DNA of 41,157 nt from Psychrobacter sp. 4Dc (GTDB lineage Bacteria > Pseudomonadota > Gammaproteobacteria > Pseudomonadales > Moraxellaceae): positions 1 through 41,157 of the forward strand of contig NZ_PJAT01000105.1 of assembly GCF_002836715.1 (NCBI RefSeq). The letters are read 5' to 3'. Below, piece after piece: positions 1 through 7,840 of this stretch (within the stretch, counting starts at the first letter, position 1; every line of letters starts with the position of its first letter). Below the pieces are notes generated by a model. The model was not told the DNA's origin. It saw nothing but the letters and a program-made list of their open reading frames with translations, and made no database searches. Position numbers and translations under genes: made by a program.

Positions 1-135
<135 letters not shown>

Positions 136-858
136 TGTTATATAAGTGGATAGGGTAAGAAGCGAAAAGAAATTGTGATTGGAGAAAAGGGGTTAGTAGG
201 GCAGCATTTGGTAAAGCAACTGAGTGAGCTTTATGACACATTGATTGTGATTGCCCGCCGCCCGCCACGCTACATTAATGCCAGCATGCGTTTTTATCAG
301 ATCAATGATTTTGATAATCTCTCTGAAGTGTTTGCAAGCGTTGGCGCAGACCGAACTACGGATGCTTTTAGTTGTTTGGGTACGACAAAAAAGCAGGCTG
401 GTAGTGATGAGGCTTTTCGCAAGGTAGATCGAGACTATAACGTAAATTTTGCCAAGTTGTGTCGTGACAAAGGGGTAGAGAATTTCTTTTTACTCTCCTC
501 AATGAATGCAGATATTGACAGTCGTTTTTTATACAATCGAGTTAAGGCTGAGACAGAGCAGGCTGTTATGGCATTAGATTTTGGCCAATTGGTCGTCTTC
601 CGCCCGTCGTTATTGCTTGGCAAACATAAAGGCCGTCCGCTTGAGAGCATTGGTCAAAAAGCCTTTAAACTCATCTCGCCGCTCGTGTCAGAGTCGCTAT
701 CGCTACATCCTATCTCGGCTAAACGCGTTGCTAGTGCTATGGCCATGAGCGCTCATGATATCTACCATCGTAGTAAATATCGTACTGAACCTCAAATCAA
801 GCGTACTGACATTATCGAAAATAAGCAGATGCTAGCGATGACCCGTGTTAAAAAATAA
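136..858 (+). CDS. NAD(P)-binding SDR-like protein, 5'-truncated
   Basis: This is a Rossmann-fold protein of the atypical SDR group (HTATIP2/TIP30-like, often annotated NAD(P)H-binding oxidoreductase). Seen in the sequence: a glycine-rich motif right at the start, then CLGTTKKQAGS, and a segment with FLLSSMNAD followed by YNRVKAE, which gives the Tyr-x-x-x-Lys pair typical of SDR proteins. The open frame can be read from GTG 175, but that is not a real start. The frame continues upstream to an in-frame TAG at 151, and the cofactor motif reads GEKGLVGQ where the family has GATGLVGQ. Both are explained by the same C-to-A errors seen in the adjacent adapter. The true N-terminus lies beyond the contig end. 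The substrate is unknown. Confidence 0.75.
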
Positions 859-1047
859 AAGGACAGTTTTCTAGTGACAGATTCAGTCTCGAAATTGGGA
901 AGCTACCGATATCGATTTTTAATTGTGTTAGAACAAGATTGCACTAGAACCACATTACAAGATTAAAAAATACAATAACTATTATCAAAGCATCAATAAG
1001 TATTGAAATACCAGTCAGTTGAATCACTAAAACAAGGAGCAGGAGCA

Positions 1048-1584
1048 ATGTCAGAATCGATACAAATGGATAGAGGGAATTTTGTCACTTGTGATCTATT
1101 GGATGACAATCCTGAGTCGCAAGTATGCTTGCCAAATATCGAAGGTAAGTCATTCCGTCAGTTTGGTGCAAAAGACAAATTCTGCGGTGAAATCGTGACG
1201 GTTAAATGCTTTGAAGATAATAGCCGTGTCAAATCTCTATTGAATAGCGATGGCAAAGACAAAGAAGGCAATGGAAAAGTATTGGTCGTTGATGGCGGCG
1301 GCTCTATGCGCTGTGCATTGTTAGGCGATATGATTGCACAATCAGCTATCGACAACGGCTGGGCTGGAGTTATTGTATATGGTTGTGTCCGCGATGTTGA
1401 TGACATGGCAGAGATGGATCTTGGCGTGATGGCGCTTGGTTGTATCCCGCGTAAATCGACCCGCCGAGATGAAGGTCAAACAGATGTCGAAATCAGCTTT
1501 GGTGACTTAACGTTGAACTCGGGTATGTTCGTTTATGCGGATAACAATGGCATCATCGCTAGCGATAAACCACTTATCAACTGA
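1048..1584 (+). CDS. rraA: RraA-family regulator of ribonuclease E activity
   Basis: This protein of 178 residues belongs to the RraA family, a trimeric inhibitor that in E. coli binds RNase E and modulates mRNA decay. Family signatures visible are VLVVDGGGSMRCALLGD, the segment GWAGVIVYGCVRDVD, and the C-terminal part with GCIPRKSTRRDEGQ. Some RraA homologues are aldolases, so the RNase E role is by family inference. The start was set at ATG 1048, because AAGGAG (1034-1039) and GGAG (1042-1045) precede it at good spacing; an upstream in-frame TTG at 1003 has no such site. The 3' end originally ran into an intrinsic terminator that is now split by an insertion sequence. Confidence 0.9.
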   Translation: MSESIQMDRGNFVTCDLLDDNPESQVCLPNIEGKSFRQFGAKDKFCGEIVTVKCFEDNSRVKSLLNSDGKDKEGNGKVLVVDGGGSMRCALLGDMIAQSAIDNGWAGVIVYGCVRDVDDMAEMDLGVMALGCIPRKSTRRDEGQTDVEISFGDLTLNSGMFVYADNNGIIASDKPLIN

Positions 1585-1615
1585 AGTTTTAGGCTTGGCT
1601 TGATTCGCGAAAATT

Positions 1616-1633
1616 AAAACCTCAGCTTATCAG
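1616..1633 (+). terminator. Left half of split rraA terminator
   Basis: AAAACCTCAGCT (1616-1627) is the upstream arm of a hairpin, and TATCAG is loop plus target duplication. Its partner arm AGTTGGGGTTTT with the T-run lies at 3057-3070, on the other side of the IS. Joined with a single CAG copy, the two give a 12-bp stem with two G-T pairs and a 4-nt loop, followed by T residues. Confidence 0.75.
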
Positions 1634-1657
1634 TGAACTGACCCCCAAATGTTGGAC
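1634..1657 (+). repeat. IS left terminal inverted repeat
   Basis: The 24-bp repeat starts TGAACTGACCCCC and ends GTTGGAC. Compared with the reverse complement of 3032-3055 it differs at three positions. It is preceded directly by the target duplicate CAG. Confidence 0.9.
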
Positions 1658-1665
1658 GGTTTAGT

Positions 1666-2469
1666 TTATACCAAGGACTGAGTTCTGTACTGTACAGGAC
1701 TCAGTCCTTTTAGTTTGAGTTGAATACGCTCATTATTGTAATAATGAATATACTCATGAATCTGTTGTTCTAACTGCTCAATCGATTTTGGTTTCTCAAT
1801 ATAGATCGTCTCACACTTAAGTGTACCAAAGAACCCCTCCATCAGTGCATTATCCAAGCAGTTACCTTTTCTGCTCATGCTTTGCTTAATACCATGCTGT
1901 TTAAGCGCCTTACTAAACGGTCTCATCTGATAATGCCAGCCTTGATCTGAATGCAGCATTAAACGGTTGTTCTGGTGCGTATCTATCTTATCTAACGCCT
2001 TATCTAGCATCTTGCTCACTAAGTCATAAGTTGGGCGCTTTGAGAGCGTATAGCTGATGATCTCATTGTTATAACAATCGAGTATCGGTGATAAATACAG
2101 CTTATGATCACCCACCTTAAACTCAGTAATATCGGTCAGCCAGCGTGTGCTTGGTCTATCTGCATGAAACTGGCGCTTTAAATAATTCTTTGCAATCTTG
2201 CCTTGTACGCCTTTATAAGAGCGATACCTTTGTCGTCGAATCCGTGCGCTTAAGTTTAGATGGCACATAAGCTTAGCGATGAGCTTGTGGTTATGATGAC
2301 TGCCTAACTGCTTTAGCGCTGCCGTTATCCTGCGATAGCCGTACCTGCCTTTATGCTGGTGATATAGCGTGGCAATACGCTGTTTTAAGTCAGCATGCTT
2401 ATCTTTATCACTAAGCTTTGCTCTATGATAGTAAAAGACGCTTTTAGGCATCTTAACGATGTCTAGCAA
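1666..2469 (-). CDS. IS3-family transposase OrfB (DDE integrase domain)
   Basis: This is the catalytic part of the transposase. Seen: HTH_21-like segment GRYGYRRITAAL, the first catalytic Asp in WLTDITEF, the second in LILDCYNNEI-type context (PILDCYNNEI), and the region MSRKGNCLDNALMEGFFGTLK with the catalytic Glu and downstream Lys of IS3 integrases. The C-terminus has the usual YYNNERIQ. The annotated TTG start at 2469 is probably not used alone. The frame is open upstream through LIEGLRQDYPLSALL to the slippery site at 2556-2562, so the working enzyme is likely an OrfAB fusion. The last codons overlap a hairpin at 1673-1709. Confidence 0.93.
   Translation of the reverse strand: MLDIVKMPKSVFYYHRAKLSDKDKHADLKQRIATLYHQHKGRYGYRRITAALKQLGSHHNHKLIAKLMCHLNLSARIRRQRYRSYKGVQGKIAKNYLKRQFHADRPSTRWLTDITEFKVGDHKLYLSPILDCYNNEIISYTLSKRPTYDLVSKMLDKALDKIDTHQNNRLMLHSDQGWHYQMRPFSKALKQHGIKQSMSRKGNCLDNALMEGFFGTLKCETIYIEKPKSIEQLEQQIHEYIHYYNNERIQLKLKGLSPVQYRTQSLV
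1673..1716 (+). terminator. Hairpin in IS left end, reads as plus-strand terminator
   Basis: The arms are 1673-1689 and 1693-1709, 17 bp with one G-T pair and a very tight loop. On the plus strand the stem is followed by TT-AG-TTT; on the minus strand no T-run follows. It overlaps the last codons of orfB. It could stop transcripts entering from rraA. The T-run is weak, so terminator function is inferred. Confidence 0.5.
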
Positions 2470-2492
2470 AGCTGATAAAGGATAGTCTTGCC

Positions 2493-3011
2493 TTAGTCCT
2501 TCGATGAGCCTTGCTTTTTGCCTGCTTGTTCCTCCGCTTTGAGCAAGGCATCGAGCTTTTTTAGGTAGGCGTTCTCCGCACGTAGGTATTCATTCTCACG
2601 CTTCAATTCTGCTAAGCTTTTTTCATCATCTGGTTTGTCTGTGATAAAGGGTTTACTCATGACTGCTCTACCTTTGCGTTTAGATGTTAGTCCAGACATA
2701 CCTTGTAGCCGATACGCTTTGTGCCAGTGACTAATAAGCGCCGGTGAGCTGATGTTATACCTTAACGCAACTTCCAATTGACTTAAGCCTTGGCTAAGCA
2801 TCGTTGTAAGCACTTTGTGTTTAAACTCGCGACTATAGTAGGCTTTGCTGGTCTTTGGCTTTATAGCATCAATGCCCCCGCTTTGATATTGCTTAACCCA
2901 TTTGATGACTATCTTATTATCTAGGTTAAATTCCTCAGCTGTAGCACGACCAGTATGTCCTTGCATATAGTATGCGATGACTTGAAGCTTAAAGTCTAGA
3001 TTATAACGCAT
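2493..3011 (-). CDS. IS3-family OrfA (helix-turn-helix DNA-binding protein)
   Basis: This 172-residue protein is the DNA-binding first frame of the IS, similar in layout to IS150 OrfA. It has two helix-turn-helix-like units: TGRATAEEFNLDNKIVIKWVK near residues 20-40, and a second with QLEVALRYNISSPALISHWH. A leucine-rich/coiled segment (SLAELKRENEYLRAENAYLKKL) follows, which in relatives mediates multimerisation. The slippery heptamer lies in the codons for the final LKKL. Its stop at 2493 is 24 bases from the annotated OrfB start. Start ATG 3011 lies just inside the right-end hairpin. Confidence 0.9.
   Translation of the reverse strand: MRYNLDFKLQVIAYYMQGHTGRATAEEFNLDNKIVIKWVKQYQSGGIDAIKPKTSKAYYSREFKHKVLTTMLSQGLSQLEVALRYNISSPALISHWHKAYRLQGMSGLTSKRKGRAVMSKPFITDKPDDEKSLAELKRENEYLRAENAYLKKLDALLKAEEQAGKKQGSSKD
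2556..2562 (-). promoter_or_regulatory. Programmed -1 frameshift site A-AAA-AAG
   Basis: On the minus strand the orfA codons read CTA AAA AAG, giving A AAA AAG in the zero frame. The orfB frame is open without a stop from this point down to 1666, so a -1 slip makes one OrfAB protein. The same heptamer is used by IS150/IS3-group elements. Confidence 0.85.
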
Positions 3012-3018
3012 AAAAATA

Positions 3019-3046
3019 CCCCATAAGTTGTGTCCAACTTATGGGG
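3019..3046 (-). repeat. Perfect 12-bp hairpin at IS right end
   Basis: CCCCATAAGTTG (3019-3030) and CAACTTATGGGG (3035-3046) pair perfectly with a 4-nt loop. The structure overlaps the inner half of the right terminal repeat and ends 7 bases upstream of the orfA start. In a transcript entering from outside it would fold next to the orfA translation start. Confidence 0.8.
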
Positions 3047-3055
3047 GTCGGTTCA
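3032..3055 (-). repeat. IS right terminal inverted repeat
   Basis: On the minus strand it reads TGAACCGACCCCC and ends GTTGGAC, pairing with the left repeat at 21 of 24 positions. The target duplicate CAG follows at 3056-3058. Confidence 0.9.
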
Positions 3056-3070
3056 CAGTTGGGGTTTTTT
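3056..3070 (+). terminator. Right half of split rraA terminator
   Basis: AGTTGGGGTTTT with a T-run to 3070 complements the arm at 1616-1627. Alone it cannot form the hairpin. It shows that the IS landed in the hairpin loop. Confidence 0.75.
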
Positions 3071-3163
3071 ATTGTGTAATGACAGTTAAGGCGCAATAAT
3101 CGTTGTTAACCCTCAGTCATTAATGAGTAAACTCTTAAGTGACAAACCGTTACGGCATAAGCT

Positions 3164-3191
3164 TTGGTAATTGCTCAAATATTCGTATAAT
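3164..3191 (+). promoter_or_regulatory. Probable mfd promoter
   Basis: TTGGTA (3164-3169) and a perfect TATAAT (3186-3191) are separated by 16 bp, with the -10 box 35 bases upstream of the mfd ATG. It lies beyond the IS, so the insertion has not removed it. Confidence 0.65.
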
Positions 3192-3226
3192 AGCTTTCTG
3201 TCTCCTTAACTTTGATCCTATTCTTT

Positions 3227-6200
3227 ATGCCTATTACTGCTTTGACTGACGCGTTTGACCCTATTAACCAGCAGTTGTTTCCTATCCAAAATGCCGAGCG
3301 GCGTTGGCTAGCGCCTGTCCATGGGGCGGTCAGCAGCTTATGGTTGGCAAGCTTGGTGCAAACACCGATGTGGAATGTTGCCGAGCGCCTAAAAGTTGTG
3401 GTGGCACGTGACCAAAACCAACTCAATCAAATAGAGACTGAGCTGGCATTTTGCGGAGTCGATGCTTATGTGTTCCCTGACTGGGAGACACTGACTTATG
3501 ATGAGCTATCTCCACATCAAGACATCGTCAGTGAACGTATCAATCTATTGACGGATATGCCGAAAACGGGCGTGCTACTTATTTCGATACAAGCCCTCAT
3601 GCATCGCGTCGCACCGCCAAGCTGGTTGATTGGACAGCATTTTGATTTGAGTGTCGGCGATCGATTTGATATCAATACCCAGCGAGGGCTACTGGCAAAG
3701 GCTGGTTATCGAGCGGTTGAAAATGTCTTTGAACCAGGTGAGTTTGCAGTACGTGGTAGTATTATTGATATTTTTGCCATGGGTCAGCCTTTTCCGCTAC
3801 GTTTAGACTTGTTCGATGACGAAATCGAAACGATTCGCTTTTTTCATCCTCAAACCCAGCGTACATTGACTGCTGATGATTTGAAGGCGATGTTAACGGG
3901 CAACGATACCAGTATGGCAAAAGAATCGCTGTCACTACTGCACAAAATGCCAGATATCTCTAAACCTATTGAACAATTTCAAATCTTGCCTGCAAAAGAG
4001 TTTCCACTTGACGAAGGGCGGGAGACGTTTCGCACGAACTTTGCTGCGATGTTCCCTAATACCAGTAGCCGTAAGTCTGAGCTGCACAAAGACGTAATGG
4101 CAGGAATTGCTAGTAGCGGATTAGAGTATTATCAACCACTATTTTTTGACTTAAAAGACTGGAAGGCGGAGAGTAGTTTATTTTCCTATTTACCAAGCGA
4201 TGCGTTATTTATCACCGATGAATTAATCAATGAAAAACAAGCTGATTACTGGTCACAAATCCAGCGCCGCTACGAAGAGCGTCGCCATGATATTGATAAG
4301 CCTATCGTAGAGCCAGCAATGCTGTATCTATTATCTAACGCGCTTAACGAGCAGTTAAACCAGTATCCACGAGTAATATTAAGTGCTCGTGATGAACTGG
4401 CTATGATGAATGATGTGGCAGCGCTAGAAGGTAGTGACTCATCTCAGCCGCAACTGCCATTAACGCCTACTAAAACGCCTACTAAGCAGCAAGGCTTGGT
4501 GACATTAAGTGCCGAAGAACCGCCGCAACTGGCAGTAAACCATCAGAAATCTGAGCCATTAACTGAATTGCTCGACTTTTTAAACGTTCAAAAACAAACA
4601 GCAACGCCAGTACTAATTGTTGCAGAAACCGCAGGCCGTCGCGAGATTCTTATCGAGCTGTTTAAGGGTAAGATTGACATCAAGGCATACGATAGCTTTG
4701 AAGCATTTTTAGCAGCAGACAAGACGAGCGCTATGAATAATGCTCGACTACCACATGTCGGTCTGACTGTGGCACCGATTGAGCGCGGTGTTTATGTGCC
4801 TGAGCGTTTGGTGTTGATTAGTGAAACGCAGCTGTTTGGTCGTCAAGTCTTACAGACGCGTCGTCGTCGCCAAAGCGGTGTATCAGAGGAGTTCTTGGTT
4901 AAGAGCGTCACTGAGATAACAGATGGTAGTCCAGTTGTTCATATTGAGCATGGTATTGGTCGTTATAATGGTCTGATTACCTTAGATGTGGGTGATGGTG
5001 AGCAAGAGTTTATTCATTTAAAGTATGACGATGACGCTAGTATCTATGTGCCAGTGGCTAATTTACAAATGATTAGTCGTTATAGCGGCGGCGATCCAGC
5101 CTTAGCACCGCTCCATAAGATTGGTAGTGGCAAATGGGATAGGGCCAAACAAAAAGCGTTAGAGCAAATTCACGATGTTGCGGCAGAGCTACTTAACATG
5201 CAGGCGCGTCGTGAGGCCAAAGTTGGTATTCACTTTAAAATAGATCCGTCTCAATACGAGCTGTTTGCCAGTCAGTTTGCGTTCGAGGAGACTGCTGACC
5301 AAGCAAATGCTATCCATGCAGTTATGGAAGACATGAGACAAAATCAGCCAATGGATCGCCTCATCTGCGGTGATGTTGGCTTTGGTAAAACAGAAGTGGC
5401 GATGCGAGCGGCCTTTATTGCCGTTAGTGCTGGTTATCAGGTTGCTGTGTTGGTGCCTACTACCTTGCTCGCGGGACAACACGAAGACAACTTCCGCGAT
5501 CGTTTTGCCGATTGGCCAGTTCGTATTGAGAGCCTGTCGCGCTTTGGCGGTAAAAAACATCAAGAAATGGTCTTAGCTGACTTGGCTGCTGGCAAAGTAG
5601 ATATCGTGATTGGTACCCATAAACTCTTACAGCCTGATGTGAAGTTTGCCAACCTTGGGCTAATGATCGTCGATGAGGAGCACCGCTTTGGGGTGCGTCA
5701 CAAAGAGCGTATCAAGGCTATTCAGACAGATGTAGACAGTATGTCTATGACCGCGACTCCCATTCCTAGAACGCTTAATATGGCACTCTCAGGCATGCGT
5801 GACATGTCTATTATTGCCACACCGCCAGCACGTCGACTTGCGATTAAAACTTTTGTCATGCAAAAGACAGATGCCTTGATGAAAGAAGCCATCTTGCGCG
5901 AGCTGTTGCGCGGCGGGCAAGTCTATCTCTTGCATAATGATGTGGCTAGTATTGAGCGTATGGCAGAGACTATTCGTGACCTCGTGCCAGAAGCGCGGGT
6001 AGGGGTTGCCCATGGACAAATGCAAGAGCGCCAACTTGAGCAGATTATGCAGCAGTTTTATCATAAAAAGTTCAATGTGTTGGTTTGCTCTACCATTATT
6101 GAGACGGGTATTGATGTGCCCAATGCCAATACGATTATCATTGAGCGTGCAGATAAGTTTGGTCTTGCGCAATTGCATCAGCTGCGTGGCCGAGTAGGAC

Positions 6201-6949
6201 GTAGTCATCATCAAGCGTATTGTTACTTACTAGTGCCTTCCCTTAAAGGCCTCAAAGGCGATGCCAAGCGCCGTTTGCATGCGATTGAACGCGCCAATAC
6301 TTTGGGTGCAGGTTTTATGCTGGCAAGTGAGGATTTAGAGATTCGCGGCGCAGGTGAGATATTGGGTAAGCAGCAAAGTGGCAATATGCAGGCGATTGGT
6401 TTTAGCTTATACATGGATATGCTTGAGCGTGCGACTAAAGCCATTAAAGCTGGCAAGGAGCCTGATTTAAATACACCATTGTCGCTAACCAGTGAAATCA
6501 ACTTACATAGTTCTGCTCTTATTCCAGAAGAGTATCTACATGACGTGCATCAGCGCTTATTGTTCTATAAGCGTATTAGTAATACCGATGATAAAGAAGC
6601 ATTGACGGATATTCGTACGGAGATGATAGACCGCTTTGGAGCACTGCCAGATCAAACCAAGCAGCTATTCGCTATTCATGGATTACGCTTACAAGCAGAG
6701 CCGCTTAAGATTAACAAAATTGATGCCAACAGTAGTAGTATGACGCTGGAATTTGCGCCAGATACTCCAGTTGATGCGTTAGCGATTATTAAGTTGATCC
6801 AATCAAATGGTCAGCATTATCGTATGAATGGCGCATCTGGTATCCGTTACCAAAATAGCGATAAACTGGCCACACCGCAACAGCGCGTAACGGTCATACA
6901 AGAGCTGCTGCGCTATTTTAGCGAGCACATGGTGACAGAGCCTGCTTAG
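3227..6949 (+). CDS. mfd: Transcription-repair coupling factor Mfd
   Basis: This is a DNA translocase that removes RNA polymerase stalled at lesions and recruits UvrA. It has about 1240 residues, slightly over the E. coli length. Domain order: a UvrB-like N-terminal module (DWETLTYDELSPH and GEFAVRGSIIDIFA), the RNA-polymerase-interacting CarD-like domain near residue 570 (VVHIEHGIGRYNGL), the helicase core with Walker A GDVGFGKTEVA near 715, DEEH near 815, and SMTATPIPRTL. The TRG/RecG-type translocation region and C-terminal D7 domain follow. A low-complexity insert (TPTKTPTKQQ) sits in the N-terminal half. ATG 3227 was preferred over TTG 3212 because its product starts MPITALTDAF and because ATG is the stronger codon. 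Confidence 0.96.
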   Translation: MPITALTDAFDPINQQLFPIQNAERRWLAPVHGAVSSLWLASLVQTPMWNVAERLKVVVARDQNQLNQIETELAFCGVDAYVFPDWETLTYDELSPHQDIVSERINLLTDMPKTGVLLISIQALMHRVAPPSWLIGQHFDLSVGDRFDINTQRGLLAKAGYRAVENVFEPGEFAVRGSIIDIFAMGQPFPLRLDLFDDEIETIRFFHPQTQRTLTADDLKAMLTGNDTSMAKESLSLLHKMPDISKPIEQFQILPAKEFPLDEGRETFRTNFAAMFPNTSSRKSELHKDVMAGIASSGLEYYQPLFFDLKDWKAESSLFSYLPSDALFITDELINEKQADYWSQIQRRYEERRHDIDKPIVEPAMLYLLSNALNEQLNQYPRVILSARDELAMMNDVAALEGSDSSQPQLPLTPTKTPTKQQGLVTLSAEEPPQLAVNHQKSEPLTELLDFLNVQKQTATPVLIVAETAGRREILIELFKGKIDIKAYDSFEAFLAADKTSAMNNARLPHVGLTVAPIERGVYVPERLVLISETQLFGRQVLQTRRRRQSGVSEEFLVKSVTEITDGSPVVHIEHGIGRYNGLITLDVGDGEQEFIHLKYDDDASIYVPVANLQMISRYSGGDPALAPLHKIGSGKWDRAKQKALEQIHDVAAELLNMQARREAKVGIHFKIDPSQYELFASQFAFEETADQANAIHAVMEDMRQNQPMDRLICGDVGFGKTEVAMRAAFIAVSAGYQVAVLVPTTLLAGQHEDNFRDRFADWPVRIESLSRFGGKKHQEMVLADLAAGKVDIVIGTHKLLQPDVKFANLGLMIVDEEHRFGVRHKERIKAIQTDVDSMSMTATPIPRTLNMALSGMRDMSIIATPPARRLAIKTFVMQKTDALMKEAILRELLRGGQVYLLHNDVASIERMAETIRDLVPEARVGVAHGQMQERQLEQIMQQFYHKKFNVLVCSTIIETGIDVPNANTIIIERADKFGLAQLHQLRGRVGRSHHQAYCYLLVPSLKGLKGDAKRRLHAIERANTLGAGFMLASEDLEIRGAGEILGKQQSGNMQAIGFSLYMDMLERATKAIKAGKEPDLNTPLSLTSEINLHSSALIPEEYLHDVHQRLLFYKRISNTDDKEALTDIRTEMIDRFGALPDQTKQLFAIHGLRLQAEPLKINKIDANSSSMTLEFAPDTPVDALAIIKLIQSNGQHYRMNGASGIRYQNSDKLATPQQRVTVIQELLRYFSEHMVTEPA

Positions 6950-7004
6950 TACATGGCTAGATATCAGTAGGCTCAGTAGTCATATTAAACCAATAAATTA
7001 TGGT

Positions 7005-7053
7005 GCTATTTTATCAACCCGATAACTGATAAAATAGCCCAACTAACTTTTTA
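7005..7053 (+). terminator. Possible mfd terminator hairpin
   Basis: GCTATTTTATCA (7005-7016) and TGATAAAATAGC (7027-7038) form a perfect 12-bp stem. A T5 run follows only about 10 bases later, so it may be an atypical terminator or an mRNA-stabilising hairpin. Confidence 0.5.
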
Positions 7054-7098
7054 ACCCTCTGTATTTTATTTGCATTAAACAACAAGAGAACCGTCATT

Positions 7099-7530
7099 AT
7101 GTTCCAACTTCATCATAAACTTGCTGCTGATAGTTTTTTAGTGGGGGATTTTCCATTATCCACTTGTCGTTTAATCAATGACTGCCAATTTCCTTGGCTG
7201 ATATTAGTGCCACGTGTCTCCGGTATCAAAGAGTTATATGAGCTGTCTGAGGCAGATCAAACACAGTTTTTACGAGAGTCCAGCTGGTTGTCGAGTCAGT
7301 TAGCTAAAACCTTTCAAGCCGATAAAATGAATGTGGCCGCTCTTGGTAATCAAGTACCACAACTTCATTTTCATCATATTGTCCGTTATCAAAATGACAT
7401 GCAGTGGCCAAACCCAGTATGGGGTGTGCCAGCTGTGCCATATACTAAAGAAGTATTGGCGCAAATGCAGCAAACATTGATGATGGCATTACGTGGCCAT
7501 CACCAAATGCCGTTTGATTGGCAAATGTAA
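7099..7530 (+). CDS. HIT-family (histidine triad) protein
   Basis: This 143-residue protein of the HIT superfamily contains nucleotide hydrolases and transferases among its relatives. The active-site motif reads Q88-L-H90-F-H92-H, preceded by GNQVPQ, so the first histidine of the triad is replaced by glutamine. The middle histidine, the nucleophile in characterised HIT enzymes, is kept. The downstream WPNPVWG segment is typical of a proteobacterial HIT subgroup lacking the first His, so the change is likely a subfamily trait rather than decay. Its substrate cannot be told from sequence. It is a single gene with a strong terminator after it. Confidence 0.85.
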   Translation: MFQLHHKLAADSFLVGDFPLSTCRLINDCQFPWLILVPRVSGIKELYELSEADQTQFLRESSWLSSQLAKTFQADKMNVAALGNQVPQLHFHHIVRYQNDMQWPNPVWGVPAVPYTKEVLAQMQQTLMMALRGHHQMPFDWQM

Positions 7531-7584
7531 TTATCAATCTATTCTGCCTTTAATAAGAATAGATTGAACCTAAATTTTATATGT

Positions 7585-7628
7585 AAAAAGAGAGGCCAGA
7601 TACTTAAATGTATTTGGCCTCTCTTTTT
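7585..7628 (+). terminator. Intrinsic terminator after HIT gene
   Basis: The arms 7585-7603 and 7610-7628 form a 19-bp stem with one G-T pair, with a GC-rich core GAGAGGCC and a 3' run TTTTT. It is about 55 bases after the HIT stop codon. Confidence 0.9.
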
Positions 7629-7700
7629 ATTTAAATTTGGATAAAAACTGTAAACAGTGAATAAACTAGACAAAAGGTCGCCTTATAGTCATCAGTAACC

Positions 7701-7728
7701 TTGTTTAAACTTATTTCAAAAGTATAAT
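7701..7728 (+). promoter_or_regulatory. Probable promoter of the cyclase gene
   Basis: TTGTTT (7701-7706), 16-bp spacer, TATAAT (7723-7728), in an A+T-rich stretch 113 bases upstream of the cyclase ATG. The rest of 7531-7840 holds only the preceding terminator. Confidence 0.5.
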
Positions 7729-7840
7729 ATATTATTAAATATATCTTATGATAAATCGTCATAAGGACAAATAACGTACATATGTTAGTGTAGTATGCCT
7801 TTGTCTCTCAGATAGCTCACCTTATTTAAGTGAATCTCAT

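Larger units (their letters stand above)
1634..3055 (-). mobile_element. IS3-family insertion sequence, IS150-like group
   Basis: This is a complete 1422-bp element. The terminal inverted repeats are 1634-1657 and 3032-3055, matching at 21 of 24 positions and beginning TGAAC. A 3-bp direct repeat CAG flanks it (1631-1633 and 3056-3058), fitting the short target duplications of IS3 elements. It carries two overlapping minus-strand frames, orfA (helix-turn-helix) and orfB (DDE integrase), with an A-AAA-AAG slippery site between them. Near-matching ends, a clean target duplication and intact frames suggest a recent, possibly active insertion. It sits between rraA and mfd, inside a former terminator. 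Confidence 0.93.

Noticed and set aside
5189..6501. Several long antisense open frames within mfd, alaS and hscA
   Set aside because: They are shadows of strongly conserved coding frames, with no ribosome sites or family similarity.
7099..7530. HIT protein as an inactivated enzyme because the first triad His is Gln
   Set aside because: The catalytic middle His and third His are kept, and the Gln form looks like a subfamily feature.
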